This document shows, piece by piece, positions 18,748 through 27,649 of a stretch of 64,000 nucleotides of DNA. The stretch is taken from NCBI RefSeq assembly GCF_000445105.1, contig NZ_ATDP01000087.1, forward strand, positions 7,501 through 71,500, in the 5' to 3' direction. The notes below the pieces were generated by a model. It saw only the letters and a program-made list of their open reading frames with translations. It ran no database searches and was not told the DNA's origin. The position numbers were made by a program, and so were the translations under genes. Origin of the DNA: Sphingobium lactosutens DS20 (GTDB lineage: Bacteria > Pseudomonadota > Alphaproteobacteria > Sphingomonadales > Sphingomonadaceae). Within the stretch, counting starts at the first letter, position 1, and every line of letters starts with the position of its first letter.

Positions 18748-19535
18748 CAGGGACGCGCCGGTATCGGTGATTGCCGGGCCACGTCGATGCGTGCGACATA
18801 GTCCCGGCCATTGGTATCGCGCGCTTCGACCAGAAGTTGCCCCCCTGCCGGCGCATCGGGCATCAGGGTCAGCGCCGGATCTTCGGCCACGCTGGCCCAT
18901 ATATCCATCTCCCCCAGCAGCCGGCCATCGCCATTCTTCACCACCAGATGATCGAGATGATAGGTCGCGATATTGGCGACGAGGCCCGTGTCCATGGGGT
19001 GGCGGAAGCCAAGCCGCAGCCGCGCGCCATTCTGCTGCGGCCAGGCGCGGCCGCGGATTTCGCCCAGATGATCGGCCCAGTCGCCCTTCACCCGGCTGAC
19101 CGGCGGCGTGGAACAGCCCCCGCCCGCCGCGTCGATCCAGCCGCCCGACACCAGCCACTGACCGTCCGTCAACTGAACCGCGCCGCGCACCGGCGTCCGC
19201 TGGTCGAGCTTGATGCGGGTGGCGACATAGGGCGCGGCGTGGGTGGGCCGATAGTCGATCGCGACGGGAATGGGATTAAGGTCGGCAAAGAGCAGCATTC
19301 GCCGCACCCCGGCGATCCCGCGCGCGTCGATGGCGACGGGAAAAGCGCGCTGATCCTCCGCAATGGAAGGAAATTCGACCTTCACGCGCGCGTCGAAGCG
19401 GACGGGATCATCGCCGAACAAGGTCCGGGCATGGGCGCGCCACATGGGCGATCCCAGCGGATCGGCGGGATAATCCTGCGCCGCCTGCGCCGGCGCGGCG
19501 ATCAGCGCCAGCAACAGCGCCATGATGGCCTTCAT
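18747..19535 (-). CDS. quinoprotein dehydrogenase-associated SoxYZ-like carrier protein
   Basis: 262 aa from the ATG at 19535, with GGGAGAAGGG upstream. Signal peptide MKAIMALLLALIAAPAQAA. The SoxY-like half (about 25-145) ends in the carrier motif AAGGGCSTPP with C141; the SoxZ-like half (about 155-262) follows, with GFRHPMDTG. In true sulfur oxidation SoxY carries substrate on a C-terminal cysteine; here the two subunits are fused and the cysteine lies inside. It is translationally coupled with the metallohydrolase. A degenerate regulon motif lies 47 bp upstream. Confidence 0.85.
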   Translation of the reverse strand: MKAIMALLLALIAAPAQAAQDYPADPLGSPMWRAHARTLFGDDPVRFDARVKVEFPSIAEDQRAFPVAIDARGIAGVRRMLLFADLNPIPVAIDYRPTHAAPYVATRIKLDQRTPVRGAVQLTDGQWLVSGGWIDAAGGGCSTPPVSRVKGDWADHLGEIRGRAWPQQNGARLRLGFRHPMDTGLVANIATYHLDHLVVKNGDGRLLGEMDIWASVAEDPALTLMPDAPAGGQLLVEARDTNGRDYVARIDVARQSPIPARP

Positions 19536-19581
19536 GTCCCTTCTCCCTAAGTGCAGGACGTAAGGCAGGCCGCCTTGCGAT

Positions 19582-19600
19582 ACCATTACACCTTGGGTCG
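19582..19600 (-). promoter_or_regulatory. degenerate regulon motif upstream of the SoxYZ-like gene
   Basis: The plus strand reads ACCATTACACCTTGGGTCG, matching the dehydrogenase copy at 14 of 19 positions without gaps. It sits between the divergent SoxYZ-like gene and CxxxCW gene. Confidence 0.4.
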
Positions 19601-19621
19601 AGGGCGCGGAAGGAGGTGGCG

Positions 19622-20140
19622 ATGGGGATCGCGTGGATGATGCTGGCGATCGCAGCGCCAACGGGGGCGAACGCATCTGCATTCGACAGCGCGGGATATC
19701 GGATCGCCCATTATCGCGCGCCGACGCGGCGCGCGCCCGAGGGCGTTACCCGGATCGCACCTGAAGCCGCGGCGATGTTACGGCCGGGTGTCGATGCCCT
19801 GTTCATCGACGTGACGCCGGTCGATCCCGGTGCGGTGGGCAAGCCGGAGCGAATGACGATCCCCGGCGCACACTGGTTTCCCGACAGCGGCAGGGGTGGC
19901 ATTGATCCGGCCGTCGAACGATGGCTGATCGGCGGCGTGACGCGGCTGACCGCAGGGCGCGCCGCTATGCCGGTGATCGTCTTTTGCCTCGCCGATTGCT
20001 GGATGAGCTGGAATGCGGCGCGACGGCTGCACCGCGCGGGCTATCAACCTGTCTGGTGGCTGGCGGAAGGGAGCGATGGCTGGCGAGACCTGGGCTTGCG
20101 GCTGGAGCCGAACCGTCCGGAACGCAACCGCCCGCAATGA
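19622..20140 (+). CDS. PQQ-dependent catabolism-associated CXXCW-motif protein (rhodanese-like)
   Basis: 172 aa from the ATG at 19622, with GGAGG 5 bases upstream; a GTG lies at 19616. A signal peptide ends near ANASA. A rhodanese-like fold follows: LFIDVTPVDPG, then VIVFCLADCWMSWNAARRLHRAGY, which holds the cysteine-tryptophan motif that names the family (here C-x3-CW). It is periplasmic and redox-active by appearance. It is a fixed companion of quinoprotein alcohol dehydrogenases with the SoxYZ-like and beta-propeller proteins; function unproven. Confidence 0.85.
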   Translation: MGIAWMMLAIAAPTGANASAFDSAGYRIAHYRAPTRRAPEGVTRIAPEAAAMLRPGVDALFIDVTPVDPGAVGKPERMTIPGAHWFPDSGRGGIDPAVERWLIGGVTRLTAGRAAMPVIVFCLADCWMSWNAARRLHRAGYQPVWWLAEGSDGWRDLGLRLEPNRPERNRPQ

Positions 20141-20173
20141 CCGTCGATGCATGCAGCCTGAACACGCGCCTTG

Positions 20174-20190
20174 GACCAATGGCCCATTGC
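20174..20190 (+). promoter_or_regulatory. degenerate regulon motif upstream of pseudoazurin
   Basis: GACCAATGGCCCATTGC aligns with GACCGAAGGTCCAATTGC with one gap (14 of 17 positions). It lies 61-73 bp before the two possible pseudoazurin starts. Confidence 0.4.
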
Positions 20191-20250
20191 GCCGCATCGG
20201 GCTAAACCCGCATTTTCATGGGCAATCCGGCGACCTCAGCCGAACCGTCC

Positions 20251-20709
20251 ATGGAGAGCATCTTGACCAATCCCGCCATTCTTCGCCTGTCGATCGCCGC
20301 CGCGCTGCTGCTGTCGCCGCTGCCCGCCGCTGCCAAGGATATTGTCGTCCAGATGAAGAATCAGGGCGCGGAAGGATCGATGGTGTTCGAGCCGTCCTTC
20401 ATCAAGGCTGCGCCGGGGGACACCATCCGGTTCGTGCCAACCAACCCCAGCCATAATGCCGAAACCATGGCCAATATGCTGCCCAACGGCGCGAAGCCGA
20501 TGAAGGGGGCGATGAACAAGGAAGTGACGATGACCGTCACCAAGCCCGGCCTCTACGGCATCAAATGCCTGCCGCATTATTCGATGGGCATGGTCGCCCT
20601 GGTCCAGGTGGGCAAGGTGACGCCGGCCGACATCGCCGCCGCCAAGGCCGTGAAGCTGCCCCCCTTCGCCGCCAAGCGGATGACGGCGGCGCTGGCCAAG
20701 GTGAAATGA
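20251..20709 (+). CDS. pseudoazurin (periplasmic blue copper protein)
   Basis: 152 aa from the ATG at 20251. A TTG at 20263, four bases after GGAGAG, would give a cleaner signal peptide (TNPAILRLSIAAALLLSP) and may be the true start. The mature cupredoxin begins KDIVVQMKNQGAEGSMVFEPSFIKAAPGDTI. The type 1 copper ligands are visible as His in SHNAET and Cys, His and Met in GIKCLPHYSMGM. It is a mobile electron carrier that could take electrons from the alcohol dehydrogenase cytochrome. It is also next to the copper resistance pair, so copper supply and electron transfer sit together. Confidence 0.9.
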   Translation: MESILTNPAILRLSIAAALLLSPLPAAAKDIVVQMKNQGAEGSMVFEPSFIKAAPGDTIRFVPTNPSHNAETMANMLPNGAKPMKGAMNKEVTMTVTKPGLYGIKCLPHYSMGMVALVQVGKVTPADIAAAKAVKLPPFAAKRMTAALAKVK

Positions 20710-20742
20710 TCGAGGCCGCCGCCTCGGCCTGAGGCAACGCGA

Positions 20743-21699
20743 TCAGAACCAGAAGCGCAACCCCATGACGAGGCTGGTGGTCGACGCCCCCTGCCCCGCC
20801 ACGCGCGCATAACGCGCCGTGTCGCCGAGGCGCCTTTCCCAGTTGACCCCGACATAGGGGGCAAATTCGCGCACAATCTCGTAGCGCAGGCGAAGGCCCA
20901 ACTCGACCGTCGACAGGCCGGATCCGACACCCAGTTCCGGCACGTCCTGCGCGGCGATGTTGAATTCAGCGGCGGGTTGGAGGATCAGCCGCTGGGTAAT
21001 CCGCTGATCATAGCTTCCCTCCAGCCGGACATGGGCATCGCCCTTGTCCGACAGGAAGGCCTGTGCCTCGACTTCGAAAAAATAGGGAGCGAGGCCTTCG
21101 ATACCGATGGTGGCGTAGCTGCGCTGTGGCTGCGGGCGGATATCGTGACGCACACCGGCGATCAGGTTCCACCAGGGATCGATGGCGCGGCTGTAGAGCG
21201 CCTGAACCTCAGCCGTTTCGAGCGCGCCGCCGACATCGCCCTCCCCTTCCGACTTGATGGCGAGGCGGTTGATATCGCCGCCGACCCAGCCTTCGCCTTC
21301 CCAGTGATAGCCATCACCGCCGTTGCGTGCGCGATATTCAAAGCGATCGGCCATCAATTGTGAAAAGGTCATGCCGCCATTTTCGCGGATCAGGATGGCC
21401 CGGGCGCGCGCCATCTCCGCCGGATCAAACAGTGCGTCGGCGGCATGATCGGTGGGGGGGGCCGGCGGCGCGGAGGGCGGCCCGGCGGGCATGGCATGGC
21501 CCGCATGAGGACCGCCATGGCCCTGATGTTCGACAGGCGGCAGCGGCGGAGCGGCGGGGGCGGGCTGGTCCATGCCGTCATGCTGCATCTGGTCATGGCC
21601 CATATGCGCATGATCCATCTGGCTGTGGTCAGCCGACTGGGCGAATGTCGGGGATACGCCCGTCGCGCTCAGAAGGAAGACGGCAAGAAGGCGCTTCAT
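20743..21699 (-). CDS. copB: copper resistance outer-membrane protein CopB
   Basis: 318 aa. A signal peptide ends at TFAQ. The next 70 residues are rich in His, Met and Pro (DHSQMDHAHMGHDQMQHDGMDQ), a copper-binding extension typical of CopB/PcoB. The C-terminal barrel reads ENGGMTFSQLMADRFEYRA, EVQALYSRAIDPWWNLIAGVRHD and ends LVMGLRFWF. CopB lies in the outer membrane and works with CopA in periplasmic copper handling. It overlaps copA by 4 bases (ATGA) and is convergent with pseudoazurin. Confidence 0.9.
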   Translation of the reverse strand: MKRLLAVFLLSATGVSPTFAQSADHSQMDHAHMGHDQMQHDGMDQPAPAAPPLPPVEHQGHGGPHAGHAMPAGPPSAPPAPPTDHAADALFDPAEMARARAILIRENGGMTFSQLMADRFEYRARNGGDGYHWEGEGWVGGDINRLAIKSEGEGDVGGALETAEVQALYSRAIDPWWNLIAGVRHDIRPQPQRSYATIGIEGLAPYFFEVEAQAFLSDKGDAHVRLEGSYDQRITQRLILQPAAEFNIAAQDVPELGVGSGLSTVELGLRLRYEIVREFAPYVGVNWERRLGDTARYARVAGQGASTTSLVMGLRFWF

Positions 21700-23453
21700 G
21701 CCTCCGCCCCTTCATGCCGCACCGTGACGATGCGCATCATCCCCGCATGCATGTGCAGCAGCATGTGGCAGTGAAAGGCCCAGTCCCCGATGGCATCGGC
21801 CGTAAGGTCGAAGCTGATCTTGCCGCCGGGCAGGACGTTGACCGTATGCTTGCGGGGGAAGCGGGCGGGGTCCGGGCCGTTGACCAGATCGAAGAAATGG
21901 CCGTGGATGTGAATGGGGTGCGGCATCATGGTGTCGTTGATGAGCGTGACGCGCACCTTTTCGCCGTGACGGAATGCGATTGGCTCTGCCCCGTCCGACA
22001 GCTTCACGCCGTCGAACGACCACATATAGCGTTCCATGTTAGCCGTGAGATGAATGTTGATCGCGCGATCGGGCGCGCGGCTGTCCGTGCCGGGGGTCAT
22101 AGCGCGCAGGTCGGCATAGGTGAGAACCCGATGGTCGACATGCTCCAGACCCGTCGGCCGGTCAGCCGTCCGGTCCATCGGCATGGGGGACAAAGTGGCG
22201 ACGCCCGGTCCCATCGGCACGTCGGGCGCGACCGAGGGGTCCAGCATTTTCATCTTGTGGTCGGCCATTGCGGGGCCATGTCCACCCATGTCGTGCGCCA
22301 TAGCCTGGCCCGCGCCGCCGCCATGACCACCATGCTGCATCGTGCCCATGTCCATGCCCATGTCCTTCATGCCCAGCAGTGGCCGCTGCCGCAGCGCCGG
22401 GACAGGCGCGACCATGCCCATACGCGGCGCGAGCGTAGCACGGACCAGTCCGGAACGATCAATCGCCTCGGCGATCAGAGCATAGGGTTTGTCTTCGCGC
22501 GGCTGGACGATGACATCATAGGTTTCGGCAATACCGATCTGGAATTCGTCGGTATCCACCGGCTGCACATTCTGACCATCGCATTGAACAACCGTCATCG
22601 GCAGGCCGGGCAGGCGGACGTTGAAATTGGTCATCGCTGAGGCATTGATGATGCGCAGGCGCACCCTTTCCCCCGGAGCAAAGAGGCCGGTCCAGTTTTC
22701 CGCCGTGCCATGACCGTTCACCAGATAGCTGTAAGTCGCGCCGGTCACGTCGGAAAGATCGGTCGGGTCCATGCGCATCGCGCCCCAGTCGATCCGTTCA
22801 TCGAGCGGCTGGTCTTTCCCCGCCAAAAGCCCATCGAGCGTTTGCCGTTGATAATTATAATAACCGCCCATCTGCTTGAGCCGCCTGAGCAGCGTATGCG
22901 GATGGACCGGTGACCAGTCGGACAGGAGCACGACATGCTCCCTGTCGCAGGCCACCGGATCAGGACCGGCAGGATCGATGATGATCGGACCATAATGGCC
23001 CATCGCTTCCTGCATGCCCGAATGGCTGTGATACCAATATGTGCCCGATTGGCGCACGGGAAATTCGTAGCGGAACGTCGCGCCCGGCCTGATGCCGGGG
23101 AAGCTGACGCCCGGCACGCCATCCATGTGAAAGGGGACGAGCAGGCCGTGCCAGTGAATCGATGTATCTTCGCCCAGGCGGTTGGCGACGTCGATGCGGA
23201 CCGTCTGTCCTTCCTTGAGGCGGATGAGTGGCGCGGGAAGCGTCCCGTTGACGGTGATCGCATGCGCGGAGCGCCCACCTGTACGGAAATGACTGGTCCC
23301 GACCGTCAACGCGATCGCATCGCCCGACAGGGTGTCGGGCGATGGCGACAGACCTGCGCTGCCGCTGCGCGCCCAGGCGGGGAACGCGCCGGCCAGAGTC
23401 AGGAAGGCCGCGCCGCCCAGGAAGGCGCGGCGGTCAAAATGCGAATCAGTCAT
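21696..23453 (-). CDS. copA: periplasmic multicopper oxidase CopA
   Basis: 585 aa with a twin-arginine signal (DRRAFLGG). Three cupredoxin domains carry all copper motifs: IHWHGLLVPFHMDGVPG, WYHSHSGMQ, HPIHIHGHFF and the terminal HCHMLLHMHAGMM. A Met/His-rich insert (GMKDMGMDMGTMQHGGHGGG) near residue 360 is usual for the CopA/PcoA copper-resistance group and marks cuprous oxidase activity. It is the first gene of the copA-copB operon. No CopC, CopD or CopRS follows in the window. Confidence 0.92.
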   Translation of the reverse strand: MTDSHFDRRAFLGGAAFLTLAGAFPAWARSGSAGLSPSPDTLSGDAIALTVGTSHFRTGGRSAHAITVNGTLPAPLIRLKEGQTVRIDVANRLGEDTSIHWHGLLVPFHMDGVPGVSFPGIRPGATFRYEFPVRQSGTYWYHSHSGMQEAMGHYGPIIIDPAGPDPVACDREHVVLLSDWSPVHPHTLLRRLKQMGGYYNYQRQTLDGLLAGKDQPLDERIDWGAMRMDPTDLSDVTGATYSYLVNGHGTAENWTGLFAPGERVRLRIINASAMTNFNVRLPGLPMTVVQCDGQNVQPVDTDEFQIGIAETYDVIVQPREDKPYALIAEAIDRSGLVRATLAPRMGMVAPVPALRQRPLLGMKDMGMDMGTMQHGGHGGGAGQAMAHDMGGHGPAMADHKMKMLDPSVAPDVPMGPGVATLSPMPMDRTADRPTGLEHVDHRVLTYADLRAMTPGTDSRAPDRAINIHLTANMERYMWSFDGVKLSDGAEPIAFRHGEKVRVTLINDTMMPHPIHIHGHFFDLVNGPDPARFPRKHTVNVLPGGKISFDLTADAIGDWAFHCHMLLHMHAGMMRIVTVRHEGAEA

Positions 23454-23519
23454 ATGCGCTCATACACGCGGCAACGGCCATGGGTGCAATCACCTCTCAC
23501 GCGGCTGCCGCCTCCCCGG

Positions 23520-26042
23520 TCAGACCTGTCGCAGGGCGCGGGCGGGGCGGACCGATAGCAGCGGCAGCGCGCCGGCAAGGCCGACGCCCAGCGTCAGCAA
23601 GGCTCCGCCCGCCAGCGTGCCGAGCATGACCGCCCAGTCGGGCGACCAGGTAAAGTCGAAGACCTGAACGATCACGAACCAGGCCGCCGCGCTGCCAAGC
23701 GCCAATGCAACGATAGCTAGCAGCAGCGAGAGCAGGCCATATTCCAGCGCCTGCCCGCCCAGCAGTTGCAGCCGCGTCGCCCCCAGCGTCTTGAGGATGA
23801 CGCTGTCATAGCTGCGCGACTGGCGGGCGGCGGCGATTGCGCCCACCAGCACGGCTATACCGGCCAGGATCGCGACCGAAGCGGCGACCAATATGGCGCG
23901 CGACATCTGCGTCAGGATGGTGCCGACCTGATCAATGACATCGCCCACGGCGATGACCGATACGCCGGGGAAAGCCGCCAGCAGCGCGCGGGTCATGGCG
24001 GCATCATGGCGCGGGTCCATGGTGATGGTGGCGGCGACACTGTGCGGCGCGGACTGCAAGGTGACGGGCGAAAAGACGAGCACATAGTTGAAGCCCATCG
24101 TGTCCCAGTTGACCTTGCGCAGCGAAGCGATGCGCGCCGTGATCTCACGCCCCAGGATCGAGACAGTCAGGCTGTCGCCAACGCCGATGCCGAGCGTGCG
24201 GGCGGCTTCCGCGTCGAGCGAGACGAGCGGCGGGCCGCGATAATCGGCGGGCCACCATGTGCCGGCGACCAGATCGCTGCCTTCGGGCAGGCGCGCGCTA
24301 TAGGTGACGCCGCGTTCGCCGCGCAGGAGCCATGCGCCCTCGGGCAGTTGCGCCAGATCGGCGACGCGCGTGTCGCCATAGCCCGTGATCGTGCCGCGCA
24401 GGACGGGAACGATGTTAAGTTGCGCTTCGGGCGCTTGCGCCAGGGCAATGGCGCGAAAACGCTGCTGCTGCGGCGCGGGAATGTCGAGAACGATCTGCGC
24501 CGGCGCCTTTTTGGGCACAACCTGCCGGATTTCGGCGTTCAGGCTGGTTTCGATCCCGGCAAGCGTCACGAACAGGGTCAGGGCGAGGCCAAGCGCAACG
24601 ATCAGCGCAGCCGTCTGCGCCCCGGGCCGGTGCAGATTGGCAAACGCCAGCCGCAGCCAGGGACGACGCGGCCGAGGCAGCCGCCGGGCGATCCGGCGCA
24701 CGGCGACGCCGATGCCGAGCAAAAGGAGCAGGACCGCCCCGACCGCGCCGAGAACGGCGGCGGAAAAGAGCGGATCGCCCGCCGTTCCCAGCGCCAGCGC
24801 CAGGAGCAGAAGGCCAGCCACCGCCATGGCGGCGAGGCTGCGCCGGTCCAGGCCCGATCGGTTTTCGATCACGCCGCGGAACAAGGCGGCCGCAGGTTGG
24901 GTCCGCGCGCGCGCCAGCGGCGGAAAGGTAAAGAGGAAAGCGATAAGCAGGCCGTACAGCGCACTCGTCGCCAAAGGCAGCGGGAACAGGCGAAACCCGG
25001 GGCTGACCGGCAGCACATCGCCTGCGAGCGCCACCACCAGCGGCGGCAGCGCAGCGCCCACAAGCAGGCCTACGACAATGCCCAACAGCGCGACAGCACC
25101 CACCTGCAACCGATAGATTCGCGCAATATCCGCCGCGCTGGCCCCCAGCACCTTGAGCGTTGCAATGCCGTTGCGCTTTCCCGCCAGATAGGACGCCACG
25201 CCATTGCTGACGCCGATGCCCGCGATCACGAGAGCGGCAAGGCCGATCAGCGACAGAAATTGTCCCATCCGGTCGATGAAGCGATTGGCGCCGGGCGCGG
25301 CGCGATCGCGATCCTTGAACGTCCAGCCTTCGCCCGCGCGGGCCTTTTCCCAGTCCCGGCGCACGGTCGCCGCATCATAGCGCGGATTGAGCCGGATGCG
25401 ATATTTGGTGGAATAAAGACTGCCGGGCTGGATCAGCCCGGTGCGGCGAAGCCCTGACAGGGACGTGATCGCCACGGGGCCGAGCGTGAAGCCCTCCCCC
25501 AGCCGGTCGGGCTCGTCCTTGATGATATCCCGCACAGTGAACAGCGCGTCCCCATAGCGCAGCTTTGCCCCACGACCGATCCCCAGCCGTTCGACAAGGG
25601 CGTCGCCGATCAGAATATCGCCGGCATCAAGCGGGCGATAGGGCCCATGTTCCAGCGTCAGCGCGCCGTAAAGCGGATAGGCGGCATCGACGCCCTTGAG
25701 TTCGGTCAGGATGGCGGGCGGTATGCCCCCCCTCCCCTGCCCCACCCGCTGCGCCATGGCGCGCATGCGGATGGTCTGGCTGAGCGTTCCGAGCTGCCGA
25801 AAGGCTTCTAAGTCGCCCAGGCCGGCTTCGCGCTGGGTCATGCCGATCTCGATATCGCCGCCCAGGATCAGTCGACCACGGTCGCGCAGTTCCTGCGTGA
25901 TCGCGCTGGTCAGGCTGCCGATCGCGGCCAGCGTCGCCACGCCCAGGAACAGGCAGAGGAAGAGGAGGCGCAGGCCGCGAAAGCCCAGATGCAAATCGCG
26001 GCGGGCAATGCCCCATGCCGCGCGCCAGCCAAGGCGGCTCAC
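23520..26042 (-). CDS. FtsX-like ABC transporter permease (YbbP type)
   Basis: 840 aa with two FtsX/MacB-like permease domains. A first membrane segment lies near residue 25 (LLFLCLFLGVATLAAIGSLTSAI), a periplasmic domain follows, then a membrane cluster at about 265-430, a second periplasmic domain and a C-terminal cluster ending LLSVRPARALRQV. It overlaps the ATPase gene by 4 bases. YbbA-YbbP pairs, usually beside the TesA esterase as here, are thought to move or extract a hydrophobic compound from the membrane. The substrate is not established. Confidence 0.88.
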   Translation of the reverse strand: MSRLGWRAAWGIARRDLHLGFRGLRLLFLCLFLGVATLAAIGSLTSAITQELRDRGRLILGGDIEIGMTQREAGLGDLEAFRQLGTLSQTIRMRAMAQRVGQGRGGIPPAILTELKGVDAAYPLYGALTLEHGPYRPLDAGDILIGDALVERLGIGRGAKLRYGDALFTVRDIIKDEPDRLGEGFTLGPVAITSLSGLRRTGLIQPGSLYSTKYRIRLNPRYDAATVRRDWEKARAGEGWTFKDRDRAAPGANRFIDRMGQFLSLIGLAALVIAGIGVSNGVASYLAGKRNGIATLKVLGASAADIARIYRLQVGAVALLGIVVGLLVGAALPPLVVALAGDVLPVSPGFRLFPLPLATSALYGLLIAFLFTFPPLARARTQPAAALFRGVIENRSGLDRRSLAAMAVAGLLLLALALGTAGDPLFSAAVLGAVGAVLLLLLGIGVAVRRIARRLPRPRRPWLRLAFANLHRPGAQTAALIVALGLALTLFVTLAGIETSLNAEIRQVVPKKAPAQIVLDIPAPQQQRFRAIALAQAPEAQLNIVPVLRGTITGYGDTRVADLAQLPEGAWLLRGERGVTYSARLPEGSDLVAGTWWPADYRGPPLVSLDAEAARTLGIGVGDSLTVSILGREITARIASLRKVNWDTMGFNYVLVFSPVTLQSAPHSVAATITMDPRHDAAMTRALLAAFPGVSVIAVGDVIDQVGTILTQMSRAILVAASVAILAGIAVLVGAIAAARQSRSYDSVILKTLGATRLQLLGGQALEYGLLSLLLAIVALALGSAAAWFVIVQVFDFTWSPDWAVMLGTLAGGALLTLGVGLAGALPLLSVRPARALRQV

Positions 26043-26740
26043 GCCATCTGATCCGACAGGATATGCCCGTCCCGCATCTCGATGATGCGCTCGCAGCGTT
26101 GCGCCAGTGCGGCGTCATGCGTGATGATGAGCAATGTCGCGCCGGCCGCCGCCTGCCGTTCGAACAGCAGGTCCAAGATCGCCGCACCGGTCGCTGCGTC
26201 CAGATTGCCCGTGGGTTCGTCGGCAAAGAGCAAGGTGGGGCGCGGCGCGACCGCGCGCGCGATGGCGACGCGCTGTTGCTCGCCGCCAGACAGTTGCGCG
26301 GGATAATGATCCAGCCGGTGGCCGAGGCCCACCGCGCGCAATTCGTCCGCCGCCAGGGCAAAGGCGTCCGCCTGCCCCGCCAGTTCGAGCGGGACCGCGA
26401 CATTTTCCAGCGCGGTCATGGTGGGAAGAAGATGAAAGGATTGGAGGATGATGCCGATCCGCCCGCGCCGCGCGCGCGCCAGTTCATCTTCCCCCAACGC
26501 CCCGAAATCGACGCCGCCAATGCTCACCATGCCGCCGCTCGCGCGTTCCAGCCCCGTCAGCACCGCCATCAGGGAACTTTTCCCCGAGCCGGACGCGCCC
26601 AGGATGGCGACGCTCTGCCCGCGCAGCACCTCCAGGTCGATCCCCTTGAGGATCGTAACCGGGGCCTCACGGGTTCCCAGCTGCAGCGTGACATTGCGCG
26701 CGCATATGGCGATAGTTGCAGGATCACTTGGCGAATGCAT
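26039..26740 (-). CDS. ABC transporter ATP-binding protein (YbbA/LolD type)
   Basis: 233 aa. Walker A GASGSGKSS, Q loop ILQSFHLLPTMTALENV, signature LSGGEQQRVAIARA, Walker B LLFADEPTGNLD and H loop ITHD are all present. It belongs to the MacB/LolD group that energises FtsX-like permeases, here the overlapping 840-aa gene. The start codon lies only 14 bases from the divergent esterase start, so the promoters of the two genes must overlap each other's coding sequence. Confidence 0.9.
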   Translation of the reverse strand: MHSPSDPATIAICARNVTLQLGTREAPVTILKGIDLEVLRGQSVAILGASGSGKSSLMAVLTGLERASGGMVSIGGVDFGALGEDELARARRGRIGIILQSFHLLPTMTALENVAVPLELAGQADAFALAADELRAVGLGHRLDHYPAQLSGGEQQRVAIARAVAPRPTLLFADEPTGNLDAATGAAILDLLFERQAAAGATLLIITHDAALAQRCERIIEMRDGHILSDQMA

Positions 26741-26754
26741 GAAGGGAATGGTCC

Positions 26755-27471
26755 TTGGCGGGCAGGTTGACGCAATATGGGGCTTTGGCGCTGATTGTCC
26801 ATCTGACGACGGGCTGTTCGCGTGATGCCCCGCCCCCTCCCCCCGCGACGGAACAGGCGCAAAAGGCGCAGCCGCCAGCGGATGCGACCCCAGCCGCCGA
26901 CCGCAAGCTGGTCGTCGCCTTCGGCGACAGTCTCTATGCGGGCTATAATCTGGACCAGGGCCAGGGCCTGGCGCCTGTGCTGGAACATGCGCTGGCCGAG
27001 CGGGGCATCCAGGCGCGGGTTGTGAATGCCGGGGTGTCGGGTGACACCACCGCGGCGGGGCGCGCGCGGCTGGCCTTCACGCTGGACGGATTGCCGCGCA
27101 CGCCGGACCTGATGCTGGTAGGACTGGGCGGCAACGACATGCTGCGGGGATTGTCGCCGCAGGACACGCGCGACAATCTGGACGCGATATTGCGTGAAGC
27201 CAAGGCGCGCGGGATCAAGGTGATGCTGACGGGCATGTTGGCATCGCCCAATATGGGGGCGCAATATGCCGCCGCGTTCAACCCGATCTTTCCCGACCTG
27301 GCGCGCAAATATGACGCGGCGCTCTACCCCTTCATGTTGGACGGGGTGCTGGGCAACCGGACATTGCTACTGGCAGACGGCATCCATCCCAATGCCCGTG
27401 GCGTGACCGTGATTGCCAGCAGGCTGGCGCCGCTGGTGGCACGCGCGCTGGAGCCTGCTTCGGCCGATTGA
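26755..27471 (+). CDS. TesA-like SGNH esterase/lysophospholipase, probable lipoprotein
   Basis: 238 aa from a TTG at 26755 (AAGGGA 8 bases upstream); a second in-frame TTG is at 26767 and no ATG fits. A lipobox LTTGC predicts a lipoprotein. The SGNH hydrolase blocks are clear: block I AFGDSLYAGYNL, block III VGLGGNDMLRG and block V ADGIHPNARG. TesA-family enzymes hydrolyse lysophospholipids and short acyl thioesters or esters in the periplasm. The gene is divergent from ybbA, the arrangement seen with E. coli tesA. Confidence 0.85.
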   Translation: MAGRLTQYGALALIVHLTTGCSRDAPPPPPATEQAQKAQPPADATPAADRKLVVAFGDSLYAGYNLDQGQGLAPVLEHALAERGIQARVVNAGVSGDTTAAGRARLAFTLDGLPRTPDLMLVGLGGNDMLRGLSPQDTRDNLDAILREAKARGIKVMLTGMLASPNMGAQYAAAFNPIFPDLARKYDAALYPFMLDGVLGNRTLLLADGIHPNARGVTVIASRLAPLVARALEPASAD

Positions 27472-27649
27472 AGCTGCTTTTCGCGATCGAAATAACAGAA
27501 ATGGGAGGAAGCGAGGGCCGAGACTGCCGACAGCCGATGGACTATCAAGCAGACTTTCTATAAAGTGCTCATCGTTTAATTATGTCATCTATCTATTTAG
27601 AAAATAGTGTAATTTTAGGTAGGATTAAAGATAGGGTCCGAGGCTGGTT

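Noticed and set aside
24167..25457. Long frames opposite the YbbP-like permease gene.
   Set aside because: Arg/Gln-rich shadow translations without start signals; the permease reading is clear.
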